Shown here: positions 16,301 to 24,014 of the stretch, piece after piece
Layout: each line of letters starts with the position of its first letter
Numbering within the stretch: the stretch's first letter is position 1
NCBI GenBank assembly: GCA_964485455.1
Contig: CAZAJU010000023.1
Coordinates: 1 to 24,889, forward strand
From: Tissierella_B sp964485455
GTDB lineage: Bacteria; Bacillota; Clostridia; Tissierellales; Tissierellaceae
DNA: 24,889 bases
Direction: 5' to 3'
Notes under the pieces: generated by a model
Told to the model about the DNA's origin: nothing
The model's database searches: none
Seen by the model: only the letters and a program-made list of their open reading frames with translations
Program-made: the position numbers and the translations under genes

Positions 16301-17464
16301 ACGGATCCAAAGGATGAGGTATCAAGTATAGACTTCTCACTACCAAAAGATACACACAAACAAATTGCAGATGCAAAAGTAAACTTTGAAATCTATACAG
16401 AAAATGCAAAGGTACTAATACCACCATCATCACTTGCTAACTTAGAAAAAGACCTCTATTTCAGATTCGTACCAATTAAAGAAGAGCCATTGCGACGTGA
16501 AGTAGAAGAAAGGGCAAGAGTAGAAAAAATCGTCACACAGTTTGCAAAGGGTCAAAAGATAAATGTAGTAACACGTCCTATGACCATAGAAACAAATATG
16601 CAAAGTCGTGCTGTTACACTAGTATTTCCATTAAGAGATGTAGAACTACCAACTAATATAGTTGAAAGAGAAAAGTTCCTATCCGACCTAGTTATCTTTA
16701 TAGAGCACTCAGATGGAGATAAAGAACTTCTAAAACCAGAGGCTGTAGAATACAATCAGGGAATGCTTGGTTTGCAATTTGGTGTAAATAAATTTAGTAC
16801 CTTTACCATATTAAATATGGAGGGCTACAATGAATTATTAAATACACAATCAAATCAACACAATTCATATATCAAAGGATATGGGGATAATACCTTTAAA
16901 CCTGAGAAATCTATCTCAAGAGCAGAAATGGCAGCTATACTAGCAAGAAACCTAGGATTTGATGCTACAAAGACTGTATATAGCACATATCCGGATTTAA
17001 AAGAAACACACTGGGCATTAAAAGAAATTGAATTTATAAAAGCTACTGGATTAATGATAGGAGATGCAAACGGCAACTTCCGTCCGGATGCTCCAATCTC
17101 AAGAGGAGAGATGGCAGCCATAGGGGCAAGGTACAAAAAACTAGATACCATAGCATATACTAAGTCAAGCTTTATCGATGTAGAAGCAAGCTATTGGGGG
17201 GTAAAAGAGATAGAAGCAGTAAGAAAAGCAGGAATAGTTGATGGATATTTTGATAACACCTACAAGCCTCATAACAATCTATCTAGAGCCGAGGCAGTAA
17301 AGATTGTCAACCGATTATTTGAACGTGGGCCACTATTTGGAGTAAATAAACCAAGCTGGCCGGATGTACCAACCACACATTGGTCTTACATGGAGATTGA
17401 AGAAGCATCTCAAACACATTACTATATACCACGACAAGGCGGTGGAGAGGATATCTTGTATTAA
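13392..17464 (+). CDS. Large secreted GLUG/InlB-repeat/SLH surface protein (interrupted by assembly gap)
   Basis: ATG 13392 follows AGGAGG and opens a signal peptide (MKRLISFILIFTLIISMFNF, cleavage likely after PVNA). Residues about 30-300 contain GLUG-type repeats marked by four GGLVG motifs. InlB/Listeria-Bacteroides repeats follow, each ending in GW-Y and LYA-W motifs, at least six in number, one with a MucBP-like insert (YTVGHYHQN). After a linker (DDNGGDGGGY) comes an all-beta region of about 250 residues. Three SLH domains (GYGDNTFKPEKSISRAEMAA, IGDANGNFRPDAPISRGEMA, GYFDNTYKPHNNLSRAEAV) end the protein; they bind cell-wall secondary polymers. The gap splits the gene: 424 codons lie before it and about 900 after. 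The frames on the two sides disagree only because the N-run is a nominal 100. It is probably an adhesin or polymer-binding protein controlled by the adjacent two-component system. Confidence 0.88.
14664..14763. other. 100-N assembly gap inside the surface-protein gene
   Basis: Exactly 100 N lie between the end of one InlB-type repeat (LYAQWEG) and the middle of another (SYWLDGWYTD). Reading frames are phase 0 before and phase 2 after, so the true missing length must be 2 more than a multiple of 3. Near-identical repeat copies are a common reason for such gaps, so further repeat units may be missing. Confidence 0.95.
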
Positions 17465-17502
17465 TTAAACAATTAAGCCTTTGTTTGTGTAAATCTATTT
17501 TG

Positions 17503-17530
17503 GTTTAGTCATTGATTAGGTTTCTATAGT
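17503..17530 (+). promoter_or_regulatory. Promoter of the stand-alone receiver gene with 11-bp direct repeats
   Basis: GTTTAGTCATT (17503-17513) and GATTAGGTTTC (17514-17524) form two 11-bp units directly abutting TATAGT (17525-17530), a good -10. The block matches the surface-protein promoter at 13311 closely. At the expected -35 spacing the sequence is GGTTTA, a poor -35, in keeping with activator dependence. Confidence 0.6.
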
Positions 17531-17558
17531 AAAATGAAAATGAAATTAGGTGATTTGA

Positions 17559-17921
17559 TTGAGGGTTGTAATAGTAGATGATGAATATTATGCATTGCAA
17601 GGGCTCAAAATCAAGCTTTCAGAAATAAAGGATGTGGAGCTTGTAGGAGCTTATGATGATAGCACTAAATTTTTAAGTGATATTTCCGAGTTGAACGCGG
17701 ACCTAATTTTATTAGACATAGAGATGCCTAAAAAAAATGGGATTGAGGTAATCTCTGAAATGAGAAAGCTTGGAGTGAGCGCTATGGTAATTTATGTAAC
17801 TGCCTACAGCCAGTATCAAGACAAAATCGCCTCCACTGACGCATTAGGATATTTGCTAAAACCATTCACAGGAGAAGAGCTGCTTAAAGCTATAACCAAT
17901 GCTAAAAACAAGAATAATTAA
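17559..17921 (+). CDS. Stand-alone receiver-domain (CheY-like) protein
   Basis: The 120-aa protein is a receiver domain and nothing more. It has the acidic pair Asp7/Asp8, phosphoacceptor Asp53 (LILLDIEMPKKNG), Thr81 and Lys101 at exactly the positions seen in the SARP-like regulator at 12245. By hand alignment about half of the first 112 residues are identical, so the two are paralogues. No DNA-binding or output domain is present. The TTG start at 17559 follows AGGTG and gives the expected RVVIVDDE opening. Possible roles are phosphate sink, competitor of the full-length regulator, or a protein-interaction output; the sequence does not decide. It has its own repeat-bearing promoter and a terminator at 17942. 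Confidence 0.9.
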   Translation: MRVVIVDDEYYALQGLKIKLSEIKDVELVGAYDDSTKFLSDISELNADLILLDIEMPKKNGIEVISEMRKLGVSAMVIYVTAYSQYQDKIASTDALGYLLKPFTGEELLKAITNAKNKNN

Positions 17922-17941
17922 AAACAATACAAGTTTGATTG

Positions 17942-17977
17942 AAAAAGGTTCCGAAGCTAGTCTCCGGAACCTTTTTT
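17942..17977. terminator. Bidirectional terminator between convergent genes
   Basis: AAAAAGGTTCCG (17942-17953) pairs with CGGAACCTTTTT (17965-17976), with T-runs readable on both strands. It ends the receiver gene on the plus strand. On the minus strand it overlaps the last codons and stop of the exporter-like gene, whose stop codon lies in the loop. Confidence 0.92.
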
Positions 17978-18853
17978 CAGTAAAGAATCTATTTTTATTA
18001 TTTTATTAAAGATATCATTTAAATGATAGTTATATACAATATCAATTTCATTATTTTCCCTAGCTTGTGGAACAAAGCCTTCAGAATAGATCTCTTCAAA
18101 TAATCGGGCATTTACTTCATTTAAGATGGGTCTAATATCAAGCCTATAAATTGTCTCTAGTTCCTTATATATATCATCTAGTAGGGATATAATATGAATA
18201 GAATCCTCATTTAACTTTCCTCTAGCTATATGGAGCTTTAACTCCTCCTTATAAATTGAATAAATATTTTCAAGTTCTTTTATATCCTCACTTAGCTCGC
18301 CAAGGGAAATTTCACCCTTATTTTTAACCAGATTATATATGAAATTCTTGCTAGTTTGAAAGATATGCACCTTTCTTTTAATAAAGGATTTTTTAGTATT
18401 TGGAGCCAGAATGAGATAGTTTATTAAAACGCTTACGGAAATCCCTATAAAAGTATCTAGGACCCTATTGGTTGCATAAGGTATTCTTGCACTCTCTCTA
18501 TTGATGAATATGGCTAGAAAAACAATTGCTGAAAGAGTTAAGGATTTATTCCATTCCAGTAGGTTGTGGATATATATTACAACAATTATCCCCAGGGACA
18601 TAAACAAATAATTATTTGGAAGTAAAAACGAAAATATAAGTCCTATAATAGCGCCAACAAAGGTACCGAGCATCCTATCCTTACCCATCTTAAAGGATTC
18701 AAAAACAGAGGATTGCATTGCCATGACTGCAGCAACACCTGTAAAAATAGGACTTTTTAAATTAAAGAGGCTGGCTATATACATACTTAAACCTACTGCA
18801 ACACCAGTTTTTATTGTTCTAAGACCAATTTTAAAATCCTTTTTTTCCTTCAT
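17957..18853 (-). CDS. Aromatic acid exporter (ArAE/FUSC-like) family membrane protein
   Basis: The 298-aa protein starts MKEKKDFKIGLRTIKTGVAV, and residues about 15-150 hold about six transmembrane segments rich in Gly, Ile and Leu. It includes PIFTGVAAVMAMQSSVFES and DRMLGTFVGAIIGLIFSFL, segments typical of the ArAE_1/FUSC-like group. Residues about 155-298 form a soluble helical domain. The family is thought to export aromatic carboxylic acids or similar compounds, but the substrate here is unknown. The ribosome site is weak (GGGG some 9 nt upstream). The gene converges on the receiver gene and diverges from hpf, with an extended -10 promoter at 18880. Confidence 0.85.
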   Translation of the reverse strand: MKEKKDFKIGLRTIKTGVAVGLSMYIASLFNLKSPIFTGVAAVMAMQSSVFESFKMGKDRMLGTFVGAIIGLIFSFLLPNNYLFMSLGIIVVIYIHNLLEWNKSLTLSAIVFLAIFINRESARIPYATNRVLDTFIGISVSVLINYLILAPNTKKSFIKRKVHIFQTSKNFIYNLVKNKGEISLGELSEDIKELENIYSIYKEELKLHIARGKLNEDSIHIISLLDDIYKELETIYRLDIRPILNEVNARLFEEIYSEGFVPQARENNEIDIVYNYHLNDIFNKIIKIDSLLKKGSGD

Positions 18854-18879
18854 ACTAATACCCCGCTGTCTTTTTTAAA

Positions 18880-18888
18880 ATTATAGCA
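18880..18888 (-). promoter_or_regulatory. Extended -10 promoter of the exporter-like gene
   Basis: On the minus strand the sequence is TGCTATAAT, a perfect extended -10, 26 bp before the start codon. The -35 region (TTCTAA, 17 bp further) is weak. Confidence 0.55.
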
Positions 18889-18930
18889 TATCCTCTTGAA
18901 ATTTAGAACAGTTATGAACTATTAATCCCC

Positions 18931-19006
18931 AAATCCACATCTGTAAAGAAATGTTTTCCACAGAGTTGCCCACATTATCCACAGCATTATTGACAAGTTG
19001 TCCACA
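18931..19006. promoter_or_regulatory. Cluster of five DnaA-box-like 9-mers
   Basis: Five co-oriented 9-mers share the CCACA or CCCACA core: AAATCCACA (18931), TTTTCCACA (18954), TTGCCCACA (18966), TTATCCACA (18975) and TTGTCCACA (18998). The fourth is a perfect consensus DnaA box (TTATNCACA); the others differ at one to three positions. Start spacings are 23, 12, 9 and 23 bp. An AT-rich stretch of about 60 bp follows. The intergenic region from 18854 to 19130 holds this cluster, the exporter promoter and the hpf leader. It could be a DnaA-titration or DnaA-regulated site. Confidence 0.65.
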
Positions 19007-19130
19007 ATTTTAATAACAAGTAAAATAAATGTTATATAAAAATTAAATTTTGTTGGTTTTATAGCTAATAGTGGGTAATATAATATCAAATAGTATAAGT
19101 CTTATGACTTATATGAAAGGAGTTGGGTTT

Positions 19131-19664
19131 ATGAATTTAAATTTTGCTGGCAAGAATGTTGAGGTAACTCAAGCTCTGAGGGATGTAACCGATAAGAAAC
19201 TGAGCAAGCTAGACAAGTATTTCCAGAGAGACATTGTAGGTAATGTTACATTTAGTACAGAAAAAAACAGAAAAATTATTGAGGTTACCATAAACCTACC
19301 TGGAACGATTATACGTGCTGAAGAATCAAGTGATGATATGTATGCATCAATTGATAGGACTGTTGATATCCTTGAAAGACAAATTAGAAAGTATAAGACT
19401 AGATTGCAAAAGAGATATCAAAACAATGAGACGATCAGATTTGAAAATGTTGTGCCATTACCAGTAACAGATGATAGTGAAAAACCATCATTGGTAAAAA
19501 CTAAGAGATTTACACTAAAACCTATGTCATCTGATGAAGCTATACTACAGATGGAGCTATTAAGACATAACTTCTTCGTATATCAAGATGCAGAGACTGA
19601 AGATATATCTGTGGTATATAAGCGAAAAGATGGAAATTATGGTTTGATACAACCAGAGATTTAA
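19131..19664 (+). CDS. hpf: Ribosome hibernation-promoting factor, long form
   Basis: The 177-aa protein is the long HPF found in Gram-positive bacteria: it binds the decoding region of the 30S subunit and dimerises ribosomes into inactive 100S particles. Residues 1-100 form the beta-alpha RaiA/YfiA fold (NLNFAGKNVEVTQALRDV, KLSKLDKYF). A charged linker leads to the C-terminal dimerisation domain (VKTKRFTLKPMSSDEAILQM, HNFFVYQDAETEDISVVYKR). I chose ATG 19131 because AAAGGAG lies 9 nt upstream; a GTG at 19071 in the same frame overlaps the probable -10 (TATAAT at 19079) and has no ribosome site. A terminator follows at 19670. Confidence 0.96.
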   Translation: MNLNFAGKNVEVTQALRDVTDKKLSKLDKYFQRDIVGNVTFSTEKNRKIIEVTINLPGTIIRAEESSDDMYASIDRTVDILERQIRKYKTRLQKRYQNNETIRFENVVPLPVTDDSEKPSLVKTKRFTLKPMSSDEAILQMELLRHNFFVYQDAETEDISVVYKRKDGNYGLIQPEI

Positions 19665-19669
19665 ATATT

Positions 19670-19695
19670 GGTGCAGGAGAAATCCTGCACCTTTT
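19670..19695 (+). terminator. Rho-independent terminator after hpf
   Basis: GGTGCAGGA (19670-19678), a GAAA loop, TCCTGCACC (19683-19691) and TTTT form a strong, compact terminator. Confidence 0.94.
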
Positions 19696-19713
19696 GCATA
19701 TTTTTGTTGAAAA

Positions 19714-19758
19714 GATGTATAGTAAGCTAGAGAGGAAGTTTACTATATGTCTTTTTTT
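19714..19758 (+). terminator. Second terminator-like hairpin between hpf and secA
   Basis: GATGTATAGTAA (19714-19725) pairs with TTACTATATGTC (19740-19751), with two wobble pairs, and seven T follow. No gene lies between this and the first terminator 19 bp earlier. It may be a back-up stop or the 3' end of a short non-coding RNA. Confidence 0.7.
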
Positions 19759-19831
19759 GATTTGAAAATAAAACATAGTTTAGATATTTCCCAATATCTA
19801 CAGTGGTGTGATAGTATCGCCACGCAATTTC

Positions 19832-19860
19832 TTGCTATGCTTAAAAATAAATGATAAAAT
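19832..19860 (+). promoter_or_regulatory. Promoter of secA
   Basis: -35 TTGCTA (19832-19837), a 17-bp spacer and -10 TAAAAT (19855-19860) with an extended TG (19852-19853). The start codon is 39 bp downstream. Confidence 0.7.
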
Positions 19861-19898
19861 AGTGGGGTGGTAAAGCAGTATGAAAGGATGGTTCAATA

Positions 19899-22640
19899 AT
19901 GGGCTTATTAGATAAGGTATTTGGCACCTATAGTGAAAGGGAGTTGAAGAAGATTTCATCCCTAGTTGATAAGGTAATGGCTTTGGATGAAACAATATCA
20001 AAGCTATCTGACAAAGAACTAAAGGAAAAGACACAAGAATTTAAGAATAGATATAATAATGGAACGACTCTGGATGAACTATTACCAGAGGCTTTTGCAG
20101 TGATAAGGGAAGCTTCTTGGAGAGTACTTGGAATGAAACACTTCAAGGTACAAATTGAAGGAGGAATAATACTTCACCATGGTAGAATTGCAGAAATGAA
20201 AACTGGGGAAGGTAAGACTTTGGTTTCCACTCTTTCTGCATATTTAAATGCAATTACAGGGAAAGGAGTTCATATAGTAACTGTCAATGATTATCTTGCT
20301 CGTCGTGACAGGCAATGGATGGGAAAGGTTTACGAATTTTTAGGCTTGACCGTAGGTTGTATAGTCCATGGAATTACAAATAAAGAGCGTAGAGAAGCAT
20401 ATAATTGTGATATTACCTATGGAACCAATAATGAATTTGGCTTTGATTATTTAAGGGATAATATGGTAATCTACAAGGAAGAAATGGTCCAAAGAAAACT
20501 ATATTATGCAATAGTGGATGAGGTTGACAGTATTTTAGTTGATGAGGCTAGAACTCCTCTTATTATCTCAGGACAGGGAGATAAGTCTACAAAGCTTTAT
20601 GAAGTTGCCAACAACTTTGTAAGAAACCTTACGAGTAGGGTTATAGACCCAAATGAGGAAAAACAAGATCCATTTAACAGAGAGATAAAGGAAGAGACAG
20701 TTGATTTTCTTATAGATGAGAAGGCAAGAACTGTATCCATTACGGAGAATGGAACTGCTAAGGCTGAAGGTTTCTTCGGACTAGAGAATCTATCTGATGT
20801 TAATAACATGGAGATAGCACATCATATAAACCAAGCATTGAAGGCAAAAGCTATAATGAAAAGGGATATAGATTATGTAGTCAAGGATGGAGAAGTAATC
20901 ATTGTAGATGAATTTACAGGTCGTCTAATGTTTGGAAGAAGATATAGTGATGGACTTCATCAAGCTATAGAAGCAAAGGAAGGTCTGAATGTAAGAAGTG
21001 AATCTAAAACCCTTGCAACTATAACATTCCAAAATTATTTTAGAATGTATGAGAAACTTTCAGGTATGACTGGTACTGCTAAAACTGAAGAAGACGAATT
21101 TAGAGAAATCTACAATATGGATGTTGTAGAAATTCCTACTAATAAGCCTGTCATCAGACAGGATTTAGCAGATAGTGTATATAAGAACGAAGAAGCTAAG
21201 TTTAGAGCAGTAGTGAAAGAGATAAAAGAAAGACATAGTACAGGGCAACCAGTACTGGTAGGTACTATAACTATTGAAAAATCTGAAATTCTATCTAAAA
21301 TGCTCAAGAAGGAAGGCATTAACCATGAGGTGTTAAATGCCAAGCAGCATGAAAGAGAAGCTGAAATAGTAGCTCAAGCAGGTAGATTTGGAGCAGTGAC
21401 TATTGCTACTAACATGGCAGGTAGAGGAACGGATATAGTCCTTGGAGGAAATCCTGAAAATATAGCTAAGCTTGAGCTGAAGAAGAAGGGATATACTGAC
21501 GAGGTTATATCACTTGTGGATAGCTTCTTTGATGTAGAGATTCCTGAGGTTATAGAAGCTAGAGGTGTATATAAATCCCTAATAGAAAAATACAAGCCTC
21601 AGACAGATGAGGAGCGTGAGAAAGTAGCAGCAGTTGGAGGACTTCATATTATAGGTACTGAACGTCATGAATCTAGACGTATAGATAATCAGCTAAGAGG
21701 AAGATCCGGTAGACAGGGAGACCCTGGTAGCTCCAGATTCTATATATCCCTTGAGGATGATTTGATGAGACTCTTTGCAGGGGATAGGTTTAGAGGTATT
21801 ATAGACAGCATGAACATGCCTGAGGATGAGCCTCTAGAGCATGCCATACTTACAAAGACCATTGAAAATGCTCAGAAGAAGGTTGAAGGAAATAACTTCG
21901 GAATCAGAAAGCATGTATTGAAATATGATGATGTAATGAATAAGCAAAGAGAAGTAATTTATGGAGAGAGAAGAAAGGTACTAGAAGGAGAGGACCTAAG
22001 GGATCACATTGCTGAAATGGCAAGGCATTTAGTAGATTCAAATATTGAAATATTCACAAGACAAACCAAGGTTGTTGAAGATTGGGATTTAGAAGGTCTT
22101 GAGAATTTTGCAGCCAATATGTTTGGAATTAAGAAGGACCTATTTTCAGCTATAGATAAGAACTCCTTAACAAAGGATAAATTAGCCCAAATCATTATGG
22201 AAAAGGCTGAAGAAATTTATAAATCTAAAGAAGATTTATTTGGTTCTGATAAATTTAGAGAAATAGAAAGAGTTATACTATTACAAGTAGTAGATAGAAA
22301 ATGGATGGACCATATTGATGCCATGGAGCAACTAAGACAGGGAATTGGCTTAAGGGCATATGGACAGCAGGATCCTGTAATGGCTTATCAAAAGGAAGGC
22401 TTTGATATGTTTGATGCCATGAATGAGAGCATAGCCGAGGATACAGTAAAATTCTTATATCATGTAGAACATCCTGAAAAGGTTCAAAGAGTAAGGGTAG
22501 CTGATCCAACATCAACAAACCTAGATGATCAGCCTGCTAATAAGACTTTTGTAAACAAGGAAAAGAAGGTAGGAAGAAACGATCCATGTCCATGTGGAAG
22601 CGGCAAGAAATATAAGAAATGCCACGGAGCGAATTTATAG
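19899..22640 (+). CDS. secA: Preprotein translocase ATPase SecA
   Basis: The 913-aa protein drives secretion of unfolded proteins through the SecYEG channel. Walker A is MKTGEGKTL with Lys106. Walker B/DEAD region is VDEVDSILVDEAR with Asp207 and Glu208. TNMAGRGTDIVLGGNP and RIDNQLRGRSGRQGDPGSS are the conserved second-ATPase-domain motifs. The end of the protein is a SEC-C zinc-binding tail, NDPCPCGSGKKYKKCHG (Cys897, Cys899, Cys908, His909). The length is normal for Firmicutes. AAAGGA precedes the ATG. prfB follows after 18 bp, probably in the same transcript. It would export the surface protein encoded upstream, as it does all Sec substrates. Confidence 0.98.
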   Translation: MGLLDKVFGTYSERELKKISSLVDKVMALDETISKLSDKELKEKTQEFKNRYNNGTTLDELLPEAFAVIREASWRVLGMKHFKVQIEGGIILHHGRIAEMKTGEGKTLVSTLSAYLNAITGKGVHIVTVNDYLARRDRQWMGKVYEFLGLTVGCIVHGITNKERREAYNCDITYGTNNEFGFDYLRDNMVIYKEEMVQRKLYYAIVDEVDSILVDEARTPLIISGQGDKSTKLYEVANNFVRNLTSRVIDPNEEKQDPFNREIKEETVDFLIDEKARTVSITENGTAKAEGFFGLENLSDVNNMEIAHHINQALKAKAIMKRDIDYVVKDGEVIIVDEFTGRLMFGRRYSDGLHQAIEAKEGLNVRSESKTLATITFQNYFRMYEKLSGMTGTAKTEEDEFREIYNMDVVEIPTNKPVIRQDLADSVYKNEEAKFRAVVKEIKERHSTGQPVLVGTITIEKSEILSKMLKKEGINHEVLNAKQHEREAEIVAQAGRFGAVTIATNMAGRGTDIVLGGNPENIAKLELKKKGYTDEVISLVDSFFDVEIPEVIEARGVYKSLIEKYKPQTDEEREKVAAVGGLHIIGTERHESRRIDNQLRGRSGRQGDPGSSRFYISLEDDLMRLFAGDRFRGIIDSMNMPEDEPLEHAILTKTIENAQKKVEGNNFGIRKHVLKYDDVMNKQREVIYGERRKVLEGEDLRDHIAEMARHLVDSNIEIFTRQTKVVEDWDLEGLENFAANMFGIKKDLFSAIDKNSLTKDKLAQIIMEKAEEIYKSKEDLFGSDKFREIERVILLQVVDRKWMDHIDAMEQLRQGIGLRAYGQQDPVMAYQKEGFDMFDAMNESIAEDTVKFLYHVEHPEKVQRVRVADPTSTNLDDQPANKTFVNKEKKVGRNDPCPCGSGKKYKKCHGANL

Positions 22641-22658
22641 GTAAGAGGAAGTGATTTT

Positions 22659-23766
22659 TTGGAGGATATTTATTTAGTTAGAGAAAATCTTAAGGACATA
22701 AAGTCAATGGTCTTAGAGTTGGGTGTTTCTCTTTGACATATCTGGACTAAAGGATAAGGTAGGGGATTTAGAGAGGCTTTCCTATGAGGAAAATTTCTGG
22801 AAGGATGCTCAAAAGGCACAGAAGATAATGCAAGAGATAAAAAACTCCACCTTGGAAATAAAGGAATATGAAACTCTTGTATCAGAAATTGAGGATTTAG
22901 AAATCTTGATAGAGTTGGTTATTGAGGAAGAATCCTATGAAGAGTATAAGGAAATAGAAAAAACGATGAAGCATGTAGAGAATAAGGCACAGGAATTCAA
23001 GCTATCTACCTTATTAAGCGGGGATTATGATAGGAATAATGCCATTCTTTCCATACATGCAGGAGTAGGTGGATTGGAAGCTCAGGACTGGGCAGAAATG
23101 CTTCTTAGAATGTTTAGGAGATGGGCAGAATCAAAGGAGTACGGGACTGAAACCTTGGATTTGCAATCGGATACTGAAGGGGGAATAAAATCTGTTACCT
23201 TACTGGTAAAAGGAGTAAATGCTTATGGGTACCTTAAATCCGAAAAGGGGGTTCACAGACTTGTTAGAATTTCACCTTTTGACTCTGCAGGTAAGAGACA
23301 TACATCTTTCGCCAGCATCGATGTATTTCCTGAAATTGATGATAATGTAGATATTGAGATTAATGAAAAGGACTTAAAGGTAGATACCTATAGATCCTCA
23401 GGTGCTGGTGGACAGCATGTAAATACAACAGATTCAGCTATTAGGATAACTCATATACCTACTGGTGTAATAGTTCAGTGTCAGTCGGAAAGATCTCAAC
23501 ATACTAATAGAGCTACTGCAATGAACATGTTAAAAGCTAAGCTAATTCAAATAAAAGAAGAAGAAAACAAGGAAAAAATTGAAGACCTCCAGGGTAATTA
23601 TTCACAGATAGGCTGGGGTTCCCAAATTAGGTCCTATGTTTTTCATCCATATAGCATGGTTAAGGACCATAGAACCAATGCTGAAGTTGGAGATGTTTAT
23701 AGGGTCATGGATGGAGACATAGACATTTTTATAAACGAATACTTAAAATATATGGCCCTTAAATAG
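22659..23766 (+). CDS. prfB: Peptide chain release factor 2, with programmed +1 frameshift
   Basis: RF2 recognises UGA and UAA and triggers peptide release. The gene is read as 22659-22733 joined to 22735-23766, giving 368 aa. The first frame opens at TTG 22659 behind GAGGAAG and stops after 25 codons at an in-frame TGA (22734-22736) in the classic slippery context CTT TGA C; a +1 slip continues with GAC. Codon-recognition motif SPF is at residues 205-207 and the catalytic GGQ at 250-252, exactly the Escherichia coli numbering, which supports both the start and the shift. The internal stimulatory Shine-Dalgarno-like sequence is weak (GGGTG, 5 nt before the CTT). The in-frame stop is autoregulation, not damage. 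Confidence 0.96.
22731..22737 (+). promoter_or_regulatory. prfB +1 recoding site (CTT TGA C)
   Basis: The zero-frame Leu codon CTT is followed by TGA and C, the universal RF2 autoregulatory slip site. Low RF2 leaves the TGA unread and favours a shift to TTT GAC. Confidence 0.95.
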
Positions 23767-23774
23767 GGCTTTTA
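23754..23774 (+). terminator. Probable terminator after prfB
   Basis: GCCCT (23755-23759) pairs with AGGGC (23765-23769) and TTTT follows. The stem spans the stop codon. The AT-rich region from 23775 to 24014 after it holds no gene I can see, only an AT hairpin at 23938-23957 and the tex ribosome site. Confidence 0.7.
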
Positions 23775-24014
23775 TTATGTAAAAATCCTCTGTTTTCCGT
23801 AGTAAAATTTTGTATATTAAATAGAAGTTTTTTGAAGTAGAAGGAATTTTTTGGTGTATTGTAGTATATATTTTAGTAAATAATGAAATTCAAAATTGCT
23901 TGTAGGATTTTGCCATTTAATATCTAAAACCTTGTAATTATAATTTAATTATTATAAAATAAAAGATGAATTTTTGTACGTTTGAGGAATCATTTGGAAA
24001 GAAGGCAGGGAAAT

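Noticed and set aside
13392..17464. Frameshifted or broken surface-protein gene
   Set aside because: The only phase change coincides with the 100-N gap, whose length is nominal; both sides are open and domain-consistent.
13392..17464. Listeria-type internalin
   Set aside because: The InlB-type repeats are shared, but there are no leucine-rich repeats, and anchoring is by SLH domains, not LPXTG or GW modules.
18931..19070. Chromosomal replication origin
   Set aside because: DnaA-like boxes and an AT-rich tract are present, but there is no dnaA, dnaN, rpmH or gyrase gene nearby and most boxes are imperfect. Kept only as a cluster.
19071..19130. Longer hpf starting at GTG 19071
   Set aside because: No ribosome binding site, overlaps a -10-like TATAAT, and HPF homology begins at 19131.
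22659..22736. prfB as a pseudogene because of an early in-frame TGA
   Set aside because: The stop sits in the classic CTT TGA C recoding site, and SPF and GGQ fall at standard residue numbers after a +1 shift.
23938..23957. Promoter of tex at the TATAAT in an AT-rich hairpin
   Set aside because: No -35 at acceptable spacing and no extended -10; chance matches are expected in such AT-rich DNA.
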